From the NCBI GenBank assembly GCA_947464365.1, contig CANHWS010000227.1, forward strand, positions 1-5,652: 5,652 nucleotides of DNA, in the 5' to 3' direction. This document shows positions 1 to 3,978 of the stretch, piece after piece; position 1 is the first letter of the stretch, and every line of letters begins with the position of its first letter. A program made the position numbers and the translations under genes. The DNA is from Cytophagaceae bacterium (GTDB lineage: Bacteria; Bacteroidota; Bacteroidia; Cytophagales; Flexibacteraceae). Below the pieces are notes generated by a model that worked only from the letters and a program-made list of their open reading frames with translations, was not told where the DNA came from and ran no database searches.

Positions 1-318
1 GGACCCTAAGAAAACCCAAGCTAGCCCAAACATCAATAATGGCCCGACTATCCAGTTCTGGACAAGGGACAATATCAGCAGCTTGACATCGGCAAAGACC
101 AAGGGCAGCTCCTGATAATTAACCTTGGCCAAGGGTGGGTACATCATCACGATTAGGCCAATGGCTATCGGGATACTGGTAGTGCCGACCGAAAGTTGGT
201 TGATCAAGGATGGCAATGCTGGCACAAAAACCGACAAACCAATCCCGAGCAACATGGCCAACAGAATCCAGAGTGTCAGGTAGCGGTCCAGGAACGCGAG
301 TTGTTTGTTCCCTTCCAT
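1..318 (-). CDS. acr3: Acr3-family arsenite efflux permease, N-terminal part (cut by window edge)
   Basis: Inner-membrane As(III) exporter of the Acr3 (bile/arsenite/riboflavin transporter) family, often labelled arsB although unrelated to the E. coli ArsB fold. Only the first 106 codons are present; the family is usually about 350 residues. The N-terminus carries family hallmarks: FLDRYLTLWI near residues 10-19, IPIAIGLIVMMYPPLAKV at 49-66 and LVQNWIVGPLLMF at 85-97. Three hydrophobic membrane segments are visible at roughly 13-34, 46-64 and 79-104. The conserved transport cysteine of Acr3 proteins lies further on and is not in the window. The ATG at 318 overlaps the arsC stop by one base (TAATG), which fixes the start and suggests translational coupling. 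It is the last visible gene of the arsR-arsI-arsC-acr3 operon and would expel the arsenite made by ArsC and ArsI. Family assignment is near certain from the motifs. Confidence 0.95.
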   Translation of the reverse strand, partial: MEGNKQLAFLDRYLTLWILLAMLLGIGLSVFVPALPSLINQLSVGTTSIPIAIGLIVMMYPPLAKVNYQELPLVFADVKLLILSLVQNWIVGPLLMFGLAWVFLGS

Positions 319-974
319 TATGCTGTTACTGGTGGTAAGGTGTTGGAAATCAATGCCTTGACTTGTTGCATGAGGTAAAGTTGCTCGACTGCCACTTGGC
401 CCGAGCGAAGATCATAGACTTGGGCTTCTTCAGCCGTGCCATCCGCTGCTTTAGGGTCGATATAGGGCAAGGAGATCCGGATTGCAGAACCAGTAACAAA
501 GGGGCATCCCGCATCGGCAGAGCTACATGTCATGATGGCGGCAAAGCCAGTAGTCGGATTGCTCGGGTCATCATAGACCTTGCTATAGCCAACGCCAACA
601 GGTTGATCAATATCGATCGAAAGGGTGTAGCGAGGATTTTGTTCACCATTCTTGACATCCTTCTGCACTGTGAACCCTGCCCTTTGGAGCGCTGCGACAG
701 ATCGGGGATTCATGGCTGTAACCTCAGTCCCACCAGACCAAGTGCTGATGCCTGAGATCTGGAAATGGTTGGCAGCCGCAGAGGCCCAAAACTGCCCAAA
801 ATGGCTACGGCGACTATTATGGGTACAGATATAAACTAGATCAACGGGTAGATCATGCTGAAGCCGATCGACTATAAAAGTAGCTAGGCGATCTAGTAGG
901 GCCCGACGCGCAGGCTCTATTGATCCGACTAGGTCGAGATAGCCAACTAGGCTGGCAGATAGTGTTGGGTACAT
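318..974 (-). CDS. arsC: Arsenate reductase, LMW protein-tyrosine-phosphatase fold, thioredoxin-type
   Basis: Cytoplasmic 218-residue protein that most likely reduces arsenate to arsenite. The P-loop CX5RS is seen as CTHNSRRS with nucleophile Cys50. SGGTEVTAMNP (80-90) matches the usual GTE-x-x-A-x-NP segment. Cys150 and Cys157 lie in CSSADAGCPF; their 7-residue spacing equals the second and third redox cysteines of thioredoxin-coupled ArsC. LPYIDPKAADGT (169-180) holds the likely general acid Asp173. It is longer than classical ArsC (about 130-140) because of an N-terminal helical extension (1-45) and an insert around 104-142, a form common in Bacteroidota that is often annotated only as protein-tyrosine-phosphatase. 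The start ATG at 974 follows an A/T-rich AAAGATTAAATA leader with no Shine-Dalgarno. It lies 119 nt after arsI and overlaps acr3 by 1 nt. A pure tyrosine phosphatase role is possible, but the Cys triad and ars context argue for arsenate reduction. Confidence 0.9.
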   Translation of the reverse strand: MYPTLSASLVGYLDLVGSIEPARRALLDRLATFIVDRLQHDLPVDLVYICTHNSRRSHFGQFWASAAANHFQISGISTWSGGTEVTAMNPRSVAALQRAGFTVQKDVKNGEQNPRYTLSIDIDQPVGVGYSKVYDDPSNPTTGFAAIMTCSSADAGCPFVTGSAIRISLPYIDPKAADGTAEEAQVYDLRSGQVAVEQLYLMQQVKALISNTLPPVTA

Positions 975-1038
975 TATTTAATCTTTGGAGGATTGATTGG
1001 TCAAATGAATCGAGGAAATTGAATTGAGAACCTATCAT

Positions 1039-1075
1039 AAAAGATGGTCACCTTGTTTGAAGAAGATGACCATCT
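1039..1075 (-). terminator. 9-bp inverted repeat with short T-run between arsI and arsC; possible weak terminator or attenuator
   Basis: AGATGGTCA (1042-1050) and TGACCATCT (1067-1075) are perfect inverted complements around a 16-nt loop. Read on the minus strand, the stem begins 18 nt after the arsI stop and is followed by TTTATG, so the last stem base plus the run gives four T. The stem is only four G/C of nine and the T-run is short, so full termination is unlikely. A partial terminator, RNA-stability hairpin or dyad operator for arsC-acr3 are all open. The repeat itself is certain; its function is inferred. Confidence 0.4.
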
Positions 1076-1093
1076 GGTCAATGAAGGGGCAGA

Positions 1094-1660
1094 CTAGCAG
1101 CAATTACCACCTGGTGCGCAGGCATCGGCTGTTGCCTTGGGTTTAATCCGGAACTGGGCAGGCATCACTAGGGGAGTAGCAGCTGTGCTGGCCTGTGTGC
1201 TTACCTCAGGCGTTGCAGTTGCTATGCAGCAGGCCGAGGCAGCATCAGTGGCATAATGCGGGTCATTGAACTGGGCATCCTCCTTGAATAGGTAGATCTC
1301 CCATTGGTAACCATCAGGGTCAGTGGCCCAGAACTTGTCCTGGACGGCATAGCAGCAGGAAACATCCATTTCCTCACGCAGGTCGAGCCCAGCAGCGCGT
1401 GCTAGGTTCAGGCGATCGGTGAGCTCCTCAATTGAGTCAACCCGAAAACCAAGGTGGCCAAACTGGGTCTGGACCTTGCCTGGGTTCTCAACAAAGGAAA
1501 TCAGCAGGCCAGGGGTCTGGAGCTCAAACTTGGCATAGCCGGGCATCACTTTGGTGGCAGGCTGGCCAAAAAAGGCGGTATAGAAGGCGACCGTTTGTTG
1601 TATGTCGTTGACATACAACGATACGTGCATCAGAATAGGGTTGGAGGGGTTAGTGGTCAT
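1094..1660 (-). CDS. arsI: ArsI-type C-As lyase (VOC-fold dioxygenase) with Cys-rich C-terminal tail
   Basis: Fe(II)-dependent extradiol-type enzyme of the vicinal oxygen chelate (glyoxalase/bleomycin-resistance) superfamily, ArsI/CadI group. Known ArsI proteins cleave the carbon-arsenic bond of trivalent methyl- and aromatic arsenicals, releasing As(III). This 188-residue protein shows both beta-alpha-beta-beta-beta modules: MHVSLYVND (11-19) and FGHLGFRVDSIEEL (67-80). Likely metal ligands are His12, His69 and Glu121 (in GYQWEIY). The vicinal pair Cys102-Cys103 (SCCYAVQDKFWATDPDG) matches the substrate-binding cysteine pair of ArsI. Beyond residue 130 a low-complexity Ala/Thr/Pro-rich tail adds Cys144-145, Cys181 and a terminal Cys187-188; characterised ArsI are nearer 150-160 residues. 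ATG at 1660 is the first Met before the VOC core; its leader is C-rich with no Shine-Dalgarno. It lies 123 nt downstream of arsR and feeds arsenite to Acr3. CadI (cadmium-induced) relatives are the main alternative, but the Cys pair and ars context favour ArsI. Confidence 0.93.
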   Translation of the reverse strand: MTTNPSNPILMHVSLYVNDIQQTVAFYTAFFGQPATKVMPGYAKFELQTPGLLISFVENPGKVQTQFGHLGFRVDSIEELTDRLNLARAAGLDLREEMDVSCCYAVQDKFWATDPDGYQWEIYLFKEDAQFNDPHYATDAASACCIATATPEVSTQASTAATPLVMPAQFRIKPKATADACAPGGNCC

Positions 1661-1690
1661 GATGAGATTGGTGATTGTGGTGAATGGTCT

Positions 1691-1706
1691 GTACCAGATT
1701 AGGTAC
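1691..1706. repeat. Short perfect inverted repeat in the arsI leader
   Basis: GTACC (1691-1695) and GGTAC (1702-1706) flank the 6-nt loop AGATTA, ending about 31 nt upstream of the arsI start. It could form a small RNA hairpin in the arsR-arsI spacer or be half of a protein site. A 5-bp stem is short enough to be chance. Confidence 0.3.
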
Positions 1707-1725
1707 GGGCAAAGATTAGGCCATG

Positions 1726-1753
1726 GATCAAGACCTAAAGACTATGGTCGATC
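1726..1753. repeat. Bulged inverted repeat just after arsR
   Basis: GATC-AA-GACC (1726-1735) pairs with GGTC-GATC (1746-1753): eight base pairs with a 2-nt bulge and a 10-nt loop. It begins about 30 nt past the arsR stop on the minus strand. No T-run follows, so it is not a Rho-independent terminator. It could be a processing or stability hairpin that makes arsR and arsI levels differ. Function is inference only. Confidence 0.3.
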
Positions 1754-1783
1754 ATTCGGTGAGTGGTTAGGCGACAACAACGA

Positions 1784-2110
1784 TTAGCAGCAACTAGTTG
1801 GTTTGTTATTAGTCGTGAACCCTCCTAGATGATCAATCAGTTGCTGGTAGCCTTCTGGGTCGATACAGTAACACACGGTCTGTCCTTCGATGGTACCCTT
1901 GATGAGGCCAGCGGCTTTCAGCTCCTGCAGGTGCTGGCTGACGGTGGCCCTAGCTAATGGCAATTCGTTTGCTATATCCCCGCTGATGCAGACTCCAACC
2001 TTTGCAAGATGCTCCAGGATGGCCACCCGGGCAGGATGCGACAGTGCCTTGGCCAATTTGGCGATCTGTTGTTGGTGCTCCGTAAAAACGGCTAGTTTGG
2101 CAAAAGTCAT
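1784..2110 (-). CDS. arsR: ArsR-family winged-helix metalloid-responsive repressor
   Basis: Dimeric cytoplasmic repressor of the ars operon, released from DNA by As(III)-type inducers. The 108-residue protein has the ArsR core: AKLAKALSHPARVAILEHL (18-35), the recognition region ISGDIANELPLARATVSQHL (42-61), then KAAGLIKGTIEG (65-76) and the wing VCYCID (79-84). Cysteines are Cys41, Cys80, Cys82 and a terminal Cys107-Cys108. As I recall, many relatives read CICGDI at 41-46; here the second Cys is Ser43, so the inducer site may be built differently. The start at 2110 was preferred to an in-frame TTG at 2212 because that codon lies inside the promoter -7 box (2210-2217), and the extra 34 residues do not resemble the family. 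No Shine-Dalgarno is seen. It is the first gene of the leftward operon and diverges from the glycosyltransferase at 2448. Presumably autoregulated through the dyad at 2205-2222. Confidence 0.95.
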   Translation of the reverse strand: MTFAKLAVFTEHQQQIAKLAKALSHPARVAILEHLAKVGVCISGDIANELPLARATVSQHLQELKAAGLIKGTIEGQTVCYCIDPEGYQQLIDHLGGFTTNNKPTSCC

Positions 2111-2204
2111 GGTGTGTGCAGGGGTGGAAAAACCGATAGGGTTACCAATCAGTCTACAATGGTTGGCATCAGAGGAGCATCCCTCAACAGAGCCATCTGT
2201 TGTA

Positions 2205-2222
2205 TGACGCAAATATACGACA
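2205..2222 (-). promoter_or_regulatory. arsR promoter -7 box inside an imperfect dyad, candidate ArsR operator
   Basis: On the minus strand TATATTTG (2217-2210) is an exact TAnnTTTG Bacteroidota -7 box. It is framed by TGTCG and CGTCA, giving TGTCG-N8-CGTCA, an inverted repeat with one mismatch per half (2205-2222). A repressor bound here would cover the -7 element, as expected for ArsR autoregulation. No clear TTTG -33 box is at the right distance. Transcription would start near 2203, leaving a leader of about 90 nt before arsR. Confidence 0.6.
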
Positions 2223-2239
2223 CATTCGGAGCCCTATGA

Positions 2240-2270
2240 TTTTTTCTTTTTCTTTTGGCCAAATTTTTTT
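2240..2270. other. T/A-tract with TTTGGCCAAA palindrome
   Basis: On the plus strand there are runs of T6, T5 and T4 separated by single C, then the 10-bp palindrome TTTGGCCAAA (2254-2263) and a T7 run. It starts about 23 bp upstream of the arsR -7 box and is A-rich on the arsR-coding strand. It could act as an UP-like or curved-DNA element for arsR, or simply be low-complexity spacer. There is no hairpin before the T-runs, so it is not a terminator. Confidence 0.35.
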
Positions 2271-2318
2271 CAGTTACACAGAGGCTAGTACCCCTCTATC
2301 GTGGCTATTAGTGCAGGA

Positions 2319-2351
2319 TTTAGGCCAATCCCGATTGATTAGGTACCTTTG
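2319..2351 (+). promoter_or_regulatory. Candidate Bacteroidota-type promoter for the glycosyltransferase
   Basis: TACCTTTG (2344-2351) matches TAnnTTTG exactly. TTTA (2319-2322), one base off the TTTG -33 box, lies 21 nt upstream, within the range reported for this promoter class. Transcription would start near 2358, about 90 nt before the chosen ATG at 2448. Confidence 0.5.
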
Positions 2352-2447
2352 GGGACCATATCGGCCAGTACGCTGGCTAGTTCCCCCTTACTTATCCTCT
2401 TGCCTTTGTGGTTCGGGATTTGCCTCCTGATCTCAAAACTCCCAAAT

Positions 2448-3257
2448 ATGTTTGCAGCAAGTGTTGTCATTTCGGTCTATAACAAGCTGGATTTTTTCAG
2501 GCTGGTGTTAGCCGGATTTGAGCGGCAAACAAACAAGGACTTTGAGCTCTTGATTGCTGATGATGGGTCTGGTGGGGAGTTTGTGGCTGGCGCCAAAGCT
2601 GCACTTGACGCTAGTGGGATCAGCTACCAATACATCTGGCATGAGGATATGGGCTGGCGCAAAAACAAAGCCCTCAATGCTTGTTTTGTGGCTGCAAAGG
2701 CTCCCTGGATCATCGTCATCGACGGGGATTGCATACCACATAGTGCTTTTGTGGCCCAGCACCTAGCGCACGCAGCACCCCGCACCATGCTCACAGGCCG
2801 CAGAATGAATCTAAAGCCAGCACCAAGCAGATGGTTAACCCCTGATCGGGTACGGGCAGGCTACCTCGAGTGGGGCTATGTTTTCTTTTGGCCTTGGCAC
2901 CTGACGGGATACTATACGCTTTACTTCAAAGGTTGGTACCTACCTTGGCTTGATAAGATCCTGAACCGGGGCCCCAAAGGGCTACTAGGCTGCAACATGT
3001 CGATGGCCAAGGAAGACTTGTTGGCCATCAATGGCTTTGATGAACGTTATAACAGCCCTGGCACAGGCGAGGACTCTGACCCAGACTATAGGCTCCGCTT
3101 GCTAGGGGTCAAAGAGCGCCCCATCGTAAACCTAGCGGTGCAGTACCACCTCTGGCACCGTGAGCTTACACATCCCAATGCGAATCATAGGATTATTGAG
3201 GAAGCCAAGGCCAAGAAACAGATGTGGACTCCTTTTGGCATCCAGAAGACTGACTGA
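2448..3257 (+). CDS. Family 2 (GT-A fold) glycosyltransferase with galactosyltransferase-like C-terminal region
   Basis: Probable cytoplasmic, metal-dependent sugar transferase of 269 residues acting on a surface polysaccharide or glycolipid; donor and acceptor cannot be read from sequence. It opens with the GT2 nucleotide-binding strand SVVISVYNKLDFF (5-17) and FELLIADDGSG (32-42). The DxD motif is DGDCIPH (92-98; Asp92, Asp94). GLLGCNMSMAKEDLLAINGF (178-197) followed by the GEDSDPDYRLRLLG segment (207-220) matches the C-terminal galactosyltransferase-type region, with Glu208-Asp209 as likely catalytic or acceptor residues. His234 and His237 may complete metal binding. No confident transmembrane helix is seen; aromatic residues at 144-169 may contact membrane or a lipid acceptor. 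ATG at 2448 is chosen because it sits directly before the first beta strand. An in-frame TTG at 2349 falls inside the candidate -7 box (2344-2351), so the longer form is unlikely. It stands between the ars operon and the czc genes with no clear functional tie to either. Confidence 0.88.
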   Translation: MFAASVVISVYNKLDFFRLVLAGFERQTNKDFELLIADDGSGGEFVAGAKAALDASGISYQYIWHEDMGWRKNKALNACFVAAKAPWIIVIDGDCIPHSAFVAQHLAHAAPRTMLTGRRMNLKPAPSRWLTPDRVRAGYLEWGYVFFWPWHLTGYYTLYFKGWYLPWLDKILNRGPKGLLGCNMSMAKEDLLAINGFDERYNSPGTGEDSDPDYRLRLLGVKERPIVNLAVQYHLWHRELTHPNANHRIIEEAKAKKQMWTPFGIQKTD

Positions 3258-3293
3258 TTCTAAATTGTGATCAAAAAAGGGTCAAACGTAAAA

Positions 3294-3328
3294 TTTGAGC
3301 ATTCCCGTCGCTGATTGTCGTAAATTAG
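3294..3328 (+). promoter_or_regulatory. Possible promoter upstream of the His-rich protein gene
   Basis: TTTG (3294-3297) and TAAATTAG (3321-3328, one mismatch to TAnnTTTG) are separated by 23 nt, the upper end of the usual spacing. Transcription would start near 3335, roughly 45 nt before the ATG at 3382. The 124-nt gap after the glycosyltransferase shows no strong terminator. An independent start for the efflux genes is plausible but weakly supported. Confidence 0.35.
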
Positions 3329-3381
3329 TGCCATAGAAAGCACGTTACCTTCCGAGGATCAACTAGGTGCACCTATCAGAA

Positions 3382-3786
3382 ATGATTTCAAAATTGGTTT
3401 TGTGGTTCATGATCGGCCTTTTCGGGCTCGGTAGCCTATTCCCCGGCACCGACGTCGAGGAGGTGATGAAGCTGCCTGCCCTTTTTGGTCATTACCTAGA
3501 GCACCAAGCCGAAAGCACTAGCGGAGTTAGCATTTTAGATTTTTTGGCTCAACATTATGGCGCCAACGCTGCCGACAAACACCAGGGCAACAACCATAAC
3601 CACGACAACCTGCCGATGGTCAAACATGCCTGCTCACCTGCATATTGGGTGCTGCAGCAGTTTCACTTCGAGCTCAAGCAGTCGGAGACTTGCACAACAT
3701 TGCTAGTGATCCACCAGAGCTATTTGGTCGAGCGCCATTCCGACCAAGTGATTGATACGTGGCCACAGCCTCCGCAACAAGCCTAA
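3382..3786 (+). CDS. Small secreted or membrane-anchored His-rich protein next to CzcA, function unknown
   Basis: 134 residues from ATG 3382; a GTG at 3367 would add five residues (MHLSE) and cannot be excluded. Residues 3-20 are hydrophobic after a single Lys, consistent with a signal peptide or N-terminal anchor, so the rest is probably periplasmic. Ten His are spread through it: 37, 41, 58, 67, 72, 74, 82, 95, 111 and 119, with the cluster HQGNNHNHDN at 67-76. Other marks are LPALFGHYLEHQ (31-42), SILDFLAQHYG (50-60), NLPMVKHAC (76-84) and a WPQPPQQ end (127-133). From memory, small proteins with an LP-x-L-x-x-HY/F-x-x-H start, a central His/Asp/Asn stretch and a QPP tail commonly precede CzcA-type genes in Bacteroidota. 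I know of no assigned function. Position 192 nt before czcA and the His content suggest periplasmic binding or sensing of divalent metal. No enzyme motif is visible. Confidence 0.75.
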   Translation: MISKLVLWFMIGLFGLGSLFPGTDVEEVMKLPALFGHYLEHQAESTSGVSILDFLAQHYGANAADKHQGNNHNHDNLPMVKHACSPAYWVLQQFHFELKQSETCTTLLVIHQSYLVERHSDQVIDTWPQPPQQA

Positions 3787-3978
3787 CCACAATTGTTACT
3801 GCTGCCACTGATGCCAATCGCACGACTGCGAGTCAGGTGATCTTGGATCAAAGTGCAGTATTTAGGCCCAAAGCTGGTTCCGATCCAGCGGACACGTTTG
3901 CTCCTATCTGAGGATTGACGCAGGCCACAGGGCCATTTCTCACCATTGCTTAGTGTCTGGACAAGACCACAATCCCTT
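3787..3978. other. 192-nt spacer before czcA with a small hairpin near the start codon
   Basis: No gene is supported; the frames here are short or run antisense into czcA. A stem can form from GTGTCT (3953-3958) and AGA-c-CAC (3964-3970) with loop GGACA and one bulged C, ending 8 nt before the czcA ATG, where it could mask the start. CGCA-CGAC-TGCG is another 4-bp stem near 3817. No exact TAnnTTTG box is present, so czcA may be read through from the upstream gene. Confidence 0.4.

Larger units (their letters stand above)
2111..2447. other. Divergent intergenic region between arsR and the glycosyltransferase
   Basis: 337 nt with no convincing gene. It holds the leftward arsR -7 box and dyad (2205-2222), a T/A-tract (2240-2270), a small inverted repeat AGAGG/CCTCT (2280-2284 and 2293-2297), and a rightward -7 box (2344-2351). 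About 90 nt of leader separate each box from its gene. Open frames crossing it run through both promoters or the T-tract and have no recognisable protein content. Confidence 0.7.

Noticed and set aside
363..755. 130-codon plus-strand open frame antisense to arsC
   Set aside because: arsC on the other strand has clear catalytic motifs; the antisense translation has none.
1710..1739. Possible internal promoter for arsI: TTTA then TAATCTTTG on the minus strand
   Set aside because: The -7 element has three bases between TA and TTTG in place of two, and the -33 is inexact. Too weak to list.
1890..2207. 105-codon plus-strand open frame antisense to arsR
   Set aside because: It mirrors the coding bias of arsR and resembles no protein.
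2111..2212. 34-residue N-terminal extension of ArsR from a TTG at 2212
   Set aside because: The TTG is part of the TATATTTG -7 box, so it would lie upstream of the transcript start, and the extra residues do not resemble ArsR proteins.
1697..2347. Repeated GATTAGGTAC at 1697-1706 and 2337-2346
   Set aside because: A shared 10-mer is expected several times by chance in a window this size.
2200..2430. Plus-strand open frame of 76 codons in the divergent intergenic region
   Set aside because: It starts at a TTG, its hydrophobic content comes from the T-tract, and it crosses the promoters; no family features.
2349..2447. 33-residue N-terminal extension of the glycosyltransferase from a TTG at 2349
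   Set aside because: The start codon lies in the TACCTTTG box. GT2 proteins normally begin at the first beta strand, which directly follows the ATG at 2448.
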